From Metabacillus litoralis (GTDB lineage Bacteria > Bacillota > Bacilli > Bacillales > Bacillaceae): DNA of 64,000 nt. A program made the position numbers and the translations under genes. Where the stretch lies: NCBI RefSeq assembly GCF_003667825.1, contig NZ_CP033043.1, forward strand, positions 4,032,001-4,096,000, given 5' to 3'. Every line of letters begins with the position of its first letter. Position 1 is the first letter of the stretch. Positions 46,501-55,275 of the stretch are shown piece after piece. Below the pieces are notes generated by a model, which saw only the letters and a program-made list of their open reading frames with translations, did not search any database and had not been told where the DNA came from.

Positions 46501-47105
46501 AAGAAAAGGTTGAGCCAATCAAAGCTCAAGTAGTTGGTCAATCAGTATCCACCCTTGAAAAAGGCTATCCTTCAGTAACCAATGAGTTCGGTGACAATGG
46601 ACTTGGCAACCTCATTGCTGATGGCATGAAGGATGCAATGGGCGCTGACTTTGCCCTTATGAACGGTGGCGGAGTTCGTTCACCACTTGAAGCTGGTGAG
46701 ATCACATACGGTGATTTATTTGCAGTGCAACCATTTGGAAATGTATTGAATAAGGCTACTCTAAGTGGTGCTGATTTACGAGTTATTTTAGATGAGCAAA
46801 TTACTGAAAGAGGTCTTGATTACCATATTTCAGGCTTTAAATATACGTACACTTATGATGCTGCTGCTAAAACTGGAAAAGTACAGGATATTCTTTTACC
46901 TGATGGAACTCCAATCGACCCAGCAACAGAATATACAGTCGTTGTAAATAACTATATGTATGGAAATATTAAAACTAGCTTCGGAAAGCTTTCTTCAAGC
47001 ATGGAAGTTGGACCAGTAGATCTTGATGCTACAGTTGAGTACGTTAAGAGTTTACCTTCTCCAATTGACTATAAATCCGAAGGAAGAATCACAAGAGTGA
47101 ACTAA
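43599..47105 (+). CDS. Secreted bifunctional 2',3'-cyclic phosphodiesterase / 5'-nucleotidase (YfkN-like)
   Basis: About 1168 residues. A signal peptide (first about 30) ends at SVVNAAKP. Domain 1 (about 45-630) is CpdB-like with TTDIHTNLLNFDYY, DNGDLIQG, LGNHEFNYG and SHTHKTFP. Domain 2 (about 670-1168) is a 5'-nucleotidase with LNDLHGQLDTV, HAGDMIGGSPL, LGNHEFDEG, AAHNHV and NGGGVRSPLEAGEITYGDLF. The same pair forms B. subtilis YfkN, which is about 1460 residues and anchored to the wall. Here the protein ends right after domain 2 with no LPXTG signal, so it should be released. Likely role: recovery of phosphate and nucleosides from extracellular nucleotides. Confidence 0.92.
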   Translation: MKLQSKLKGKKILTSTLAICLLSTPFMTSVVNAAKPTTSKVQSQVELRIMETTDIHTNLLNFDYYKNAEAPKLGLAKTATLVKEARKEVDNSVLVDNGDLIQGTPLGTYKAKIDPLEDGEVHPAIEAMNMMDYDMVTLGNHEFNYGLDYLDEVYDDAEFPFVNANVYIDDHDDNPSNDVNKYSPYKIVNKKVKDEDGKTNVIKVGYIGFTPPQINEWDKAHLDGKVITKNIIESAKKYVPQMKKKGADVVIALAHSGFSANEDNTEDAVYALSKVDGIDAITFSHTHKTFPAKDVASLDALFKGADGQPLPGVDNNKGTINGVAAVQAGYGGGSLGIIDLTLQKIKGKWEVSNSQSSTRAIDNVQPDQEIVNAVKDAHEDTIDYVNTPIGTTTDDIYSYFALVQDDPSVQVVTNAQKWYVENYISLNKPELKDLPILSVGAPFKAGRNGVEEYTEIKKGDLTIRSAGDLYLYDNTLKAVKVNGSVVKEWIEMSAGKFNTIDTTKTDAQQLLNPSFPVYNFDVIDGVEYQIDVTQPAKYDTKGNLVNPESSRVVNLEYNGEPIDPEQEFVVVTNNYRAGGGGNFPGLKGSELVVDSADENRQILMDYISEVKEVTPTADNNWSIAPIPADVNVTFTTSPKAEQYITEGSPFSYTGQTDDKGFGIFNIDLNRGVKVQLLGLNDLHGQLDTVTKVGESLAGQIEYTAAALKQEEATNPNTLLVHAGDMIGGSPLISALFQDEPTIEVLEEIGFDAGTLGNHEFDEGIDELKRMMNGGDHPNGTPGYDGMDFPLVAANAYDTRDGQLITKPYTVLESGGQKIGVIGVVTQETPSMIVTKGNETLKITDEAEAINKYTAELKAQGVESIVVLAHNPATQTGYTDSFDASRIAEQINDEVDVIFAAHNHVNVNRVVDNKLIVQAYSYGSAFSDVDLEIDPFTGDIFSKKAEIKTVYQDKYTPDTAVATIMKKYKEKVEPIKAQVVGQSVSTLEKGYPSVTNEFGDNGLGNLIADGMKDAMGADFALMNGGGVRSPLEAGEITYGDLFAVQPFGNVLNKATLSGADLRVILDEQITERGLDYHISGFKYTYTYDAAAKTGKVQDILLPDGTPIDPATEYTVVVNNYMYGNIKTSFGKLSSSMEVGPVDLDATVEYVKSLPSPIDYKSEGRITRVN

Positions 47106-47109
47106 ACTG

Positions 47110-47144
47110 AAAGGAGACTGACCTAATTGTGTCAGCCTCCTTTT
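47110..47144. terminator. Bidirectional terminator between nucleotidase and lactate permease
   Basis: AAAGGAG-CTGAC / GTCAG-CTCCTTT stem with one mismatch, flanked by A and T runs. It serves both convergent genes. Confidence 0.82.
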
Positions 47145-47149
47145 CATTT

Positions 47150-48721
47150 CTAAAAAATCAATGCTAGAACAAACGTCCAAAGGCATACAAACCCTAGTAA
47201 CCCAAAGCTATATTTTAATGTCATTTTCGTTAACTCTGCTTCTTTACCTGTTTCCCCTACTGCTGCTGTTGCAATGGCAATAGATTGTGGAGAAACAAGC
47301 TTCGCCATGACTCCTCCGGCAGTATTTGCAGAAACTAATAAAGATGGGTTTGTTCCAATGATGTTACCTGCTGTAGCTTGAATTGGTGCAAATAATGTAT
47401 TGTTATTTACCACAGATCCTGTCATGAATACGCCAATCCACCCTAATATTGGAGCTAATAATGGGAATATATCCCCTGTTGTGGCTACCGCTTGCCCTAA
47501 CGCAACTGTTAATCCACCGTATGTCATTAGCTTTGCAATACCAATAATCGCAGAAATCATCACGATTAGAATTCTAAATTCTAAAATCGTCTTTTTCAAT
47601 AATTTAAAGCTTTCTTTGAACCTAATTTCTTTTGCAGAAGCGACAGTTGTTAATCCTGCTAAAAGAATGGCTGTTCCTGTTGCCCCTATTAAATCAATTC
47701 CCATCCCTATTGAAGAGCCAGGGATTGTGAACTTTACTGCTGTTCCTGCAAGTAACCCACCTTCTGTAAATAGTCCTTTAAAAACTGGTAAACTCCAAAT
47801 TAAGACAAAGATTGTTAGCAAATAAAATGGAGACCATGCTTTGATTACTTCACTCATAGAATGCTTTTCAACTTCACACTTTTTACCGTTTAGCAAGAAA
47901 ATTTCTTTTGGTTGCCATTTTTTCAGAAATAACGCTAGCGTCCCCATCGCTAATAGTGACGGAATAATATCGGCTAACTCTGGTCCTATCGTGACTGTAA
48001 TGACTGCCTGTGTCACTGTATAAGTAGCAGATGTGACTAAAATAGCTGGTAATATTTCTTTCACTCCTTTAAAACCGTCTAGTAACCAGACTAGGAGAAA
48101 TGGTATGGTAAAGTTGATCATTGGTAGAGTTAAAGCCGTCATCATTGAGACGTTCATTGATGTTACACCTTCCAAATGAAATGTATCAATGATGCCCACC
48201 GGTATACCAATTGCCCCAAAAGCTCCTGATGCACCATTTGCTATCAAGCACAGCATCGCTGCCTGCAATGGTTTAAAGCCTAATGAAACTAAGAGTACAG
48301 CACATATCGCAATTGGAACTCCAAAGCCTGCTGCTCCTTCAAGAAATGCGTTAAAGCAAAAGCCAATTAATAATAAATGAATCCGTTGGTCTTGAGAAAT
48401 CCCTACTATACTTCCTCGAAGTATATCAAACTTACCTGATTCTACTGCAATTTTATAAAGCCATACTGCCATCACAATGATATAACCAATCGGCCATAAT
48501 CCTAATATGGCTCCTTGGATGACACTTCCGATTGCTTCTCCAAAAGGGAGCTTAAAGACTACTAATACAATTAAGAAGGTGACTGCTAAGTTTAATAAAG
48601 CTGCATGTATTCCCTTCATCTTGAACACTGTTAAGCATAATAGAAACAATATGATTGGTATGGCTGCAACTAATGCTGATATGGCGAGATGCTGAAATGG
48701 ATCAAACGTCTCAACTAACAT
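47150..48721 (-). CDS. lctP: L-lactate permease
   Basis: 523 residues with about twelve to thirteen membrane helices. Conserved LctP segments are seen: FNAFLEGAAGFGVPIAICAV, LIANGASGAFGAIGIPVGII, GWIGVFMTGSVVNNNTLFAP and NTAGGVMAKLVSPQSIAIAT. It exchanges lactate with protons across the membrane. It follows ldh by 28 bp on the same strand, the ldh-lctP operon known in Bacillus, and is expected to share its Rex control at 49712. Confidence 0.94.
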   Translation of the reverse strand: MLVETFDPFQHLAISALVAAIPIILFLLCLTVFKMKGIHAALLNLAVTFLIVLVVFKLPFGEAIGSVIQGAILGLWPIGYIIVMAVWLYKIAVESGKFDILRGSIVGISQDQRIHLLLIGFCFNAFLEGAAGFGVPIAICAVLLVSLGFKPLQAAMLCLIANGASGAFGAIGIPVGIIDTFHLEGVTSMNVSMMTALTLPMINFTIPFLLVWLLDGFKGVKEILPAILVTSATYTVTQAVITVTIGPELADIIPSLLAMGTLALFLKKWQPKEIFLLNGKKCEVEKHSMSEVIKAWSPFYLLTIFVLIWSLPVFKGLFTEGGLLAGTAVKFTIPGSSIGMGIDLIGATGTAILLAGLTTVASAKEIRFKESFKLLKKTILEFRILIVMISAIIGIAKLMTYGGLTVALGQAVATTGDIFPLLAPILGWIGVFMTGSVVNNNTLFAPIQATAGNIIGTNPSLLVSANTAGGVMAKLVSPQSIAIATAAVGETGKEAELTKMTLKYSFGLLGFVCLWTFVLALIF

Positions 48722-48749
48722 GATGAATTCTCCTCTGTGTGGTTTTTAC

Positions 48750-49706
<957 letters not shown>

Positions 49707-49711
49707 TTATA

Positions 49712-49729
49712 TTGTGAAGTTTTTCACAA
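49712..49729 (-). promoter_or_regulatory. Rex operator of ldh-lctP
   Basis: TTGTGAAGTTTTTCACAA is a complete match to the Rex consensus TTGTGAANNNNTTCACAA. Rex represses fermentation genes at low NADH/NAD+ ratio. The site is 30 bp upstream of the ldh start codon. Confidence 0.9.
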
Positions 49730-49784
49730 TCCAGTGTGTGTTTTATAACTTGAGTTAAGATTAACACCATAATGTAATTTATAA

Positions 49785-49800
49785 TGTGATAAAGATCACA
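49785..49800 (-). promoter_or_regulatory. Fnr/Crp-type site upstream of ldh
   Basis: TGTGATAAAGATCACA fits TGTGA-N6-TCACA, the pattern bound by Fnr- and Crp-like regulators of bacilli. It is about 100 bp upstream of ldh, a position suited to activation under oxygen limitation. Confidence 0.6.
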
Positions 49801-49817
49801 CTCTGTTAATCTTTTTA

Positions 49818-49843
49818 TAAAATCTAGTTAGAACTAGATTTTA
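49818..49843. repeat. Perfect inverted repeat upstream of the lactate operon
   Basis: TAAAATCTAGTT and AACTAGATTTTA are exact 12-bp arms around AG. The tiny loop argues for a protein-binding palindrome rather than a terminator. No known operator is recognised. Confidence 0.6.
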
Positions 49844-49869
49844 ATACACTTAAAGCCCCTTCTTTAAAA

Positions 49870-49897
49870 GATAAAAAGAGGGGATTTCTCCCCTCTT
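49870..49897 (-). terminator. Terminator of the HAD phosphatase gene / PTS operon
   Basis: AGAGGGGA / TCCCCTCT stem with a four-base loop. The minus-strand T run follows. Confidence 0.87.
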
Positions 49898-49924
49898 AGT
49901 TAAGTTTAAAATTTTAATTATTCT

Positions 49925-50728
49925 TTATTTTATTACACCTGAATCTAATAACCCACATTGATGAAGCCCCTTCATTATGCCATCTTCATTATTAGAAGTC
50001 GTTACATATTTAGATATACTTTTTAAATTTTCTACTGCATTTCCCATTGCAATAGGGTGCTTAACAAGTTGAAACATTTCAATATCGTTCAATCCATCAC
50101 CAAATGCATACGAATTTTCCAATGATAAATTCTGATGTTCCATTAATCGTTGAATGCCTGATGCCTTAGAAGTGTCTCTAGGATACACATCACATCCTAA
50201 AGGAGAGTGCCGAACAAATTGAAAATATGGAAATTGCTCTTGATAATAGAGTTCCTCGCCTATATTACAGAAAAGGACCATTAAATGAATGGGGGATTTT
50301 AAATACATCGTCTCATCTACTGGAGGATATTTTGTTCCTACACGTTCTATGTAATTTTTTGTGATTACATCAGAATTTCCTGCAGTAACTGTTATATATT
50401 CAGCGTTGTAAAATGCTAAATCATGACCGTTTTGAGAAGCTGTTGTATGTAAAAGCTTTACTTCATTTTGGTCAAGTGGATTTTCATAAATAACCTTACC
50501 CTCGTACATAACATACTGGCCATTCATAGCAACACATGAACGAATACCTGTGAGTTCTAATACATTACCAATCTCACTAATATTTCTACCAGTAGCTATA
50601 ACTGGCTCAGCACCTAACTTTTTTATGGTCTTAATAGCATCTATGGAACTATTAGCTACTTTAAATTCACTTGTTAAAAGAGTGCCATCCAAATCAAAAA
50701 ATACAATCGGTGTGTCTACCAAAATCAT
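49925..50728 (-). CDS. Cof-type HAD-IIB phosphatase
   Basis: 267 residues. HAD motif I is FFDLDGTLLT near residue 10, motif II is VIATGRNISEIG, and motifs III/IV are seen as SGIQRLMEH...SYAFGDGLNDIEMFQLV. The IIB cap lies between. Such enzymes dephosphorylate sugar phosphates or other phosphorylated metabolites. As the last gene of the PTS operon it may act on a phosphorylated sugar or polyol made by that system. AGGAG lies just before the start. Confidence 0.88.
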   Translation of the reverse strand: MILVDTPIVFFDLDGTLLTSEFKVANSSIDAIKTIKKLGAEPVIATGRNISEIGNVLELTGIRSCVAMNGQYVMYEGKVIYENPLDQNEVKLLHTTASQNGHDLAFYNAEYITVTAGNSDVITKNYIERVGTKYPPVDETMYLKSPIHLMVLFCNIGEELYYQEQFPYFQFVRHSPLGCDVYPRDTSKASGIQRLMEHQNLSLENSYAFGDGLNDIEMFQLVKHPIAMGNAVENLKSISKYVTTSNNEDGIMKGLHQCGLLDSGVIK

Positions 50729-50804
50729 ACTCCTCCTTTAGAAATGATCCTTGAAAGGTATAAAGAAAAAGCCTTGAGATGTTCAAGACTCCATTTTATG
50801 CTCG

Positions 50805-51071
50805 TTATTCTCCTAAGCCTTGCTTTGTAATAATTTCAGAGATTGCCTGGGCAGCTTCACTTTCATCTGCACCTAAAGCAGTAACTTTGATTTCAGCACC
50901 TTTGGGAATACCGAGAGACATAACTCCCATAATTGACTTTAAGTTTACACTTTTCCCTTTATAATCAAGTGTAATTTCTGCATTAAACTTTGACGCCACA
51001 CTTACTATTTGAGTAGCTGGACGTGCGTGAATTCCAGATTCATCGATAATGTTAAATGTTTTTTCTACCAT
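50805..51071 (-). CDS. HPr phosphocarrier protein in the PTS operon
   Basis: 88 residues. The catalytic His15 is in GIHARPATQ and the regulatory Ser46 is in [12 protein letters not shown], so both the PEP-dependent and the HPr-kinase sites are kept and the protein is a true HPr, not a Crh (which has Gln15). The start at 51071 (MVEKTFNI) has AAAGGACGGG upstream. There is no ptsI beside it, so it is probably an extra HPr that serves, or reports on, this PTS rather than the general ptsHI copy. Confidence 0.9.
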   Translation of the reverse strand: MVEKTFNIIDESGIHARPATQIVSVASKFNAEITLDYKGKSVNLKSIMGVMSLGIPKGAEIKVTALGADESEAAQAISEIITKQGLGE

Positions 51072-51125
51072 GTAACCCGTCCTTTCAAACATCTCAATTT
51101 TATATTACTCTATCATGCAATAAGA

Positions 51126-51302
51126 CTATTTTGTTTCAGTCACCGATTTTACTGAAGGATCTTGCTTTCGTTTTCCAAAGAATATTTTGTAACAGGCAAA
51201 TCCAACAACGATTGTATTGATTAGAAACTGATTATCGAGGTATAACTCACTTAAATATCTACCGTGTGGTCCTAATGCATAATCGACAAATGTTTCAATC
51301 AT
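51126..51302 (-). CDS. 58-aa single-span membrane protein in the PTS operon
   Basis: ATG at 51302 with AAAGGTGAGG upstream. The 58-residue product starts MIETFVDYALGPHGRYL, has one membrane helix (about 26-42, FLINTIVVGFACYKIFF) and a basic tail (GKRKQDPSV). It lies between the EIIC and HPr genes in the same orientation. The family is not recognised. A possible role is a small partner of the EIIC transporter. Confidence 0.7.
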   Translation of the reverse strand: MIETFVDYALGPHGRYLSELYLDNQFLINTIVVGFACYKIFFGKRKQDPSVKSVTETK

Positions 51303-51356
51303 ACTACCTCACCTTTCTCTTACATAGTTTCTTTTAAAAAAGGTTCATTAAAATTA

Positions 51357-51383
51357 ATAGCTCCAGTCAAAAACTAGAGCTAT
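51357..51383 (-). terminator. Stem-loop between EIIC and the 58-aa gene
   Basis: ATAGCTC-AGT / ACT-GAGCTAT with one wobble pair on the minus strand, followed by TAATTTTAATG. It looks like a leaky terminator or processing stem that would lower expression of the distal genes. Confidence 0.55.
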
Positions 51384-51487
51384 ACTTAGACAATTTTATT
51401 TCTCTTTAACACCTATATATAGTCATTTTACATTGTTTTCAATTATTATACGAGAATAACTTTTGCAAAAGTAATACTCTGGGTGTT

Positions 51488-52750
51488 CTAGTTAAATATT
51501 GCGAATATCTTATAAACAACATAGTTGATGAAGTTTCCACCTTGGTCAAGACTTGATACCAAGCTTGTTCCTTCTGGCATATTGAATTTACCGTCAATTG
51601 CTAATTGAGTATGAACTTGTGCTAAATCTGTAGCTAAGTATAAAGTTAATGCGATTAAAATTGTTCCTACAATAACAGAATGAATAATATTTCCTCGTGC
51701 AGCACCTACAATGAATGCCACGATAAATGGAATTGTGGCTAAATCTCCAAATGGCAAAACATTGTTACCAGGTAATACTACAGCTAATGCAACCGTTATT
51801 GGTACTAAAATTAAAGCTGTTGAAATAACTGATGGGTGTCCAATCGCAACGGCAGCATCTAGACCAATGTAAATGTCTTGCTGACCAAACTTTTTGCTTA
51901 AGAATGATCTTGCTGATTCTGAAACAGGCGTTAAACCTTCCATTAGTATCTTAACCATTCTTGGCATTAACACCATAACCCCTGCCATGGCCATACCAAC
52001 TTGGATCACTTCACCGAATGAATATCCTGCTAGTAATCCCAATCCAATACCTAAAATCAATCCCATGAAAATAGATTCTCCGAAAACACCGAAGCGTTTT
52101 TGAATCGTTTCTGGATCTGCATTCCAATTCTTAATTACTGGTACTTTTTGAATAAGCTTAACAAGTGGTATTCCAAGTGGTGCGTAAGAAACTGTACTTC
52201 CTGTTGCAACAGCAATACCTTCAAGATCAAAATAATCTCTTAACATAGGTGCTGTCCAGTCTGCAATTTTCAAACAAATGATCTGGAAAATAACTGCAGC
52301 CGCTAATCCTTGGATTATGCTTCCTGAAACTGTATAAACAAGAGCTCCTGTGAATGTAAAATGCCAGAAGTTCCAGATATCTACGTTCATTGTTTTTGTT
52401 GTTTTCGTAACAAGCATGATAACGTTTACTAATAGGCCCAAAGGAATAATAAATGCAGCTATTGGTGATGCCCATGACATTGACGCAGCACCAGGCCATC
52501 CAACATCTATAACATTTAACTCAATTCCAAATCTCTCAACCATCCCGTTTGCTGCTGGTCCTAAGTTACTTACTAATAAATCAACGACTAGAAAAATACC
52601 AACGAATGCTACACCAATTGTAATACCTGAGCGAAAAGCTTTTCCTACCTTTTGTCCAAAAGCAATACCAATTAAGAAAATGGCAACAGGTAAGATTACT
52701 GTTGGTCCTAATGCTAGAAATGCTTGTAAAGCTTCTACCATACCATTCAT
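51488..52750 (-). CDS. PTS EIIC, galactitol type
   Basis: 420 residues, about nine to ten membrane helices, GatC/SgcC type. MVEALQAFLALGPTVILPVA opens the protein. The middle holds NFWHFTFTGALVYTVSGSII, and GLDAAVAIGHPSVISTALIL corresponds to the conserved GxxHP region of this class. It forms the translocation channel for a polyol or related sugar. The ATG at 52750 is chosen because of AGGAGG upstream. A 8-bp stem (52800-52828) separates it from the preceding EIIB gene. Confidence 0.9.
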   Translation of the reverse strand: MNGMVEALQAFLALGPTVILPVAIFLIGIAFGQKVGKAFRSGITIGVAFVGIFLVVDLLVSNLGPAANGMVERFGIELNVIDVGWPGAASMSWASPIAAFIIPLGLLVNVIMLVTKTTKTMNVDIWNFWHFTFTGALVYTVSGSIIQGLAAAVIFQIICLKIADWTAPMLRDYFDLEGIAVATGSTVSYAPLGIPLVKLIQKVPVIKNWNADPETIQKRFGVFGESIFMGLILGIGLGLLAGYSFGEVIQVGMAMAGVMVLMPRMVKILMEGLTPVSESARSFLSKKFGQQDIYIGLDAAVAIGHPSVISTALILVPITVALAVVLPGNNVLPFGDLATIPFIVAFIVGAARGNIIHSVIVGTILIALTLYLATDLAQVHTQLAIDGKFNMPEGTSLVSSLDQGGNFINYVVYKIFAIFN

Positions 52751-52799
52751 TTTAAATTCGCCTCCTTTTAACATCTGTCGACTCTAAGATTGAAAGGAC

Positions 52800-52828
52800 C
52801 TCGATTCGCTAAAGATTAGAGAATCGAG
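52800..52828 (-). other. Intercistronic hairpin between EIIB and EIIC
   Basis: CTCGATTC / GAATCGAG stem with a 13-base loop and no T run; probable mRNA processing or stability element. Confidence 0.5.
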
Positions 52829-52843
52829 ATGTTTAAGAATCTA

Positions 52844-53125
52844 TTATTTTTTAAGTTCCTCTAGAATCTTTGCTTTAACATCATCTAGTCCGATTCCTGT
52901 TAAGAACGCTCTTGCATTAATAACCGGGAATGGATATTCTTTTTGTACAATTGTTGTACTAATCAAAAGACTAGCTGTATCTACATAAGAACCAACTTCA
53001 GTAATTTTAATTTGTTGAAGAGTTGCATCAATTCCATTTTCTTTACACATTGCCTCTACAGCATCATTAACGATTGTAGAAGTTGCAATACCAGCACCAC
53101 ATGCGATTAATATTTGCTTTTTCAA
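52844..53125 (-). CDS. PTS EIIB, galactitol type (first copy)
   Basis: About 93 residues. The phosphorylated Cys is in the P-loop ILIACGAGIATSTIVND, followed by ISTTIVQKEYPFPVINARAF and ending in ILEELKK. The start is taken as a TTG at 53125 with GGTGG eight bases upstream, directly after the EIIA stop codon; GTG codons within the EIIA end are alternatives. It passes phosphate from EIIA to the incoming substrate at EIIC. A second EIIB of the same type lies at 54962-55246. Confidence 0.88.
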   Translation of the reverse strand: MKKQILIACGAGIATSTIVNDAVEAMCKENGIDATLQQIKITEVGSYVDTASLLISTTIVQKEYPFPVINARAFLTGIGLDDVKAKILEELKK

Positions 53126-53126
53126 C

Positions 53127-53600
53127 TTACTCACCACCTTTCACAGAAAAATTAAGCTTATCTAGTAGTAAATCTTTAATTTTTGTTTTCGATTCTTCAG
53201 TAGATAATTCTGATAGGACATTTTCATCCTGAAAAATACGCATTAAGTTTTGTAGAAGTTCTAATTGGGAGTGTCCCTCATCCATAGCTAACATAAACAC
53301 TAATTTAACAGGAGTTTTTTCCCTATCTTCACCCATAATGCCGAACTCCACTGTATCTTTTAACACTCCGACACTGATTGCTTTTTTATTTACATGCTCA
53401 GTGTCAGTATGCGGAATAGCTACAGAACAACCATTCGTTGGAAGACCCGTTGCATATGATTTCTCCCTTTCAATTACTGCTTGGATATAACTTTCTTTAA
53501 CTATTCCTAAATCATTTAAGTTTCTTGCCATGATCTCAATTACTTCTTCAGAGCTGCTAGCTTCTATATCTTTTAAAATAAGAGTTTCATCTAATAACAC
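53127..53600 (-). CDS. PTS EIIA, fructose/galactitol type
   Basis: About 157 residues. The phosphorylated His lies in NGCSVAIPHTDTEHV near residue 65. The fold segments ATGLPTNG and VKLVFMLAMDEGHSQLELLQ are typical of the PTS_EIIA_2 family. A GTG at 53600 is chosen because GGAGG lies eight bases upstream; the TTG that overlaps this GGAGG would be too early. It lies next to EIIB, with stop and start within a few bases. Confidence 0.9.
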   Translation of the reverse strand: MLLDETLILKDIEASSSEEVIEIMARNLNDLGIVKESYIQAVIEREKSYATGLPTNGCSVAIPHTDTEHVNKKAISVGVLKDTVEFGIMGEDREKTPVKLVFMLAMDEGHSQLELLQNLMRIFQDENVLSELSTEESKTKIKDLLLDKLNFSVKGGE

Positions 53601-53866
53601 TTTGTTATCCTCCAATCAATATCTAGTTATTCACTTCACTATGGTTTAGGTTAATCACGTACAATTGATTGGAAAAGCTAAATGTGTAGTTCCAATTTTA
53701 ATCTTTATTAACCTTGTGTTTTATTTTGTAGCTACTAAAGTAATCATATCACTTAGAAAGCCTTTTCTGAATGCGGTTTCATCACCATTGGTTGATCTTG
53801 AGTTGTACAACATTGTGATGTAAAAAAATAATTCTATAAATATATTAGAATATTAAAATTTGAGAC

Positions 53867-54898
53867 TTATGATTTAATAATAACTTTAATCTCATTACCA
53901 GTCATAACTGCTTCAAAGCCTTCGCGCCAATTTTCTAATGACACAACTTTTGTAATCATTTTATCAGTTGCAATCTTATTTTCTTCCAATAGCTTCAACG
54001 CTAAGTGCCATGAGCTCGGCTTTTGTGAACGAGTTCCCACATATGTTATTTCACGTTGAATGATTGATTCTTGATCTAGCTGATTTAATTTGTTTGCAAA
54101 AATACCTACTTGCACAAATGTACCTTTTTTCTTCACAAGCGGTAAGCCTTGATTTAGAGCAGGTACTGCTCCAGAACATTCAAATACTTTGTCAACACCA
54201 TAACCATCTGTATGTTTCATAACAACATCTGCTAAATCCTCTTCGAGAACATCAACTATTACATCAATACCTAGCGATTTTGCTAATTCTAAGCGTTGTT
54301 TATCTTTTGTAATACCAGCTAAAATAACAAACGCACCTTTTGCTTTTATAATTTGACATTGAAGTAAACCAATTGGACCAGGACCAAAAACTAATACTTT
54401 ATCTCCTTCGTTGATTGTTGTTTTCTCTAATGCAGCATGAGTACAACAAGCTAATGGTTCAGTCAATGCCGCTGCTTCAAAGCTGATGCTATCAGGTAAA
54501 ACGTGTACACTCTCTTCTCTTGAAACAACAAACTCAGCCATACTCCCGTTTACTTGCGTTCCAATCCCTTTACGTGTAGAACATAAATTATAATCTTTTT
54601 CTAAACAATACTCACATTCTCCACATGTTGTAAATGTTGTCTCACTTGTAACTCGATCTCCAACTTTAACCTTTTTTACAGCATCCCCAACTTCTACAAC
54701 TACTCCTGAGAACTCATGACCTAGAACAACTGGTGTTTTTGAATTTCGATATTCTCCTGTATATGTATGAATATCAGTTCCACAAATTCCTGTATAGGCC
54801 ACCTTTACCTTTACTAAATCACCTGATACTTCTGGTTCTTGAATGTCCACTAATGACATATTGTCATAACCTGGTTCCGTTTTCATTACTGCTTTCAT
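53867..54898 (-). CDS. Zinc-dependent polyol dehydrogenase (GatD-like)
   Basis: 343 residues, medium-chain dehydrogenase family. The catalytic zinc ligands are seen in YTGICGTDIHTYTGEY and LGHEFSGVV. The structural zinc Cys cluster is CGECEYCLEKDYNLC. The NAD site is KVLVFGPGPIGLLQCQII. In galactitol systems such an enzyme oxidises the imported polyol phosphate (for example galactitol-1-phosphate to tagatose-6-phosphate). AAGGAGTGA precedes the ATG at 54898. It lies between the two EIIB genes, so it probably acts on the product of this PTS. Confidence 0.88.
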   Translation of the reverse strand: MKAVMKTEPGYDNMSLVDIQEPEVSGDLVKVKVAYTGICGTDIHTYTGEYRNSKTPVVLGHEFSGVVVEVGDAVKKVKVGDRVTSETTFTTCGECEYCLEKDYNLCSTRKGIGTQVNGSMAEFVVSREESVHVLPDSISFEAAALTEPLACCTHAALEKTTINEGDKVLVFGPGPIGLLQCQIIKAKGAFVILAGITKDKQRLELAKSLGIDVIVDVLEEDLADVVMKHTDGYGVDKVFECSGAVPALNQGLPLVKKKGTFVQVGIFANKLNQLDQESIIQREITYVGTRSQKPSSWHLALKLLEENKIATDKMITKVVSLENWREGFEAVMTGNEIKVIIKS

Positions 54899-54961
54899 TT
54901 TCTTCACTCCTTGTTAAAACTTTTTTACTTATATTCATAAAGAGCAATAAAATACTCTTAT

Positions 54962-55246
54962 TCACTTTTTTAATAAGTCCAAAATTTGTTGATCAATTTT
55001 TTCCATACCTACACCTGTTATGTAAGATGTTGCAACGATAGTAGGTGTTTCATAAACTTTTGGTAATAATGTAGTTGATATAATTAAATCTGCATTAGAC
55101 TGAAGAGATCCCACCTCGGAAATAGTACACTGGATGAGCTCCGCTCTTATCTTGTTTTCTTTTAAAAGACTCTCTACACGTTGAGCTACAATTGTTGAAG
55201 TAGCAATTCCAGCACCACAAGCAACAAGAATAGTAGATATTTTCAT
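54962..55246 (-). CDS. PTS EIIB, galactitol type (second copy)
   Basis: 94 residues: TILVACGAGIATSTIVAQRV with the reactive Cys, then IQCTISEVGSLQSNADLIIS and IDQQILDLLKK. It parallels the first EIIB closely in length and motif positions. Only one EIIC is present, so the two EIIBs may serve alternative substrates, have divided catalytic and regulatory roles, or work with an EIIC elsewhere. It follows the regulator gene by 29 bp. Confidence 0.88.
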   Translation of the reverse strand: MKISTILVACGAGIATSTIVAQRVESLLKENKIRAELIQCTISEVGSLQSNADLIISTTLLPKVYETPTIVATSYITGVGMEKIDQQILDLLKK

Positions 55247-55275
55247 TACAATATTCCTTCCTAGTAAAAATACCG

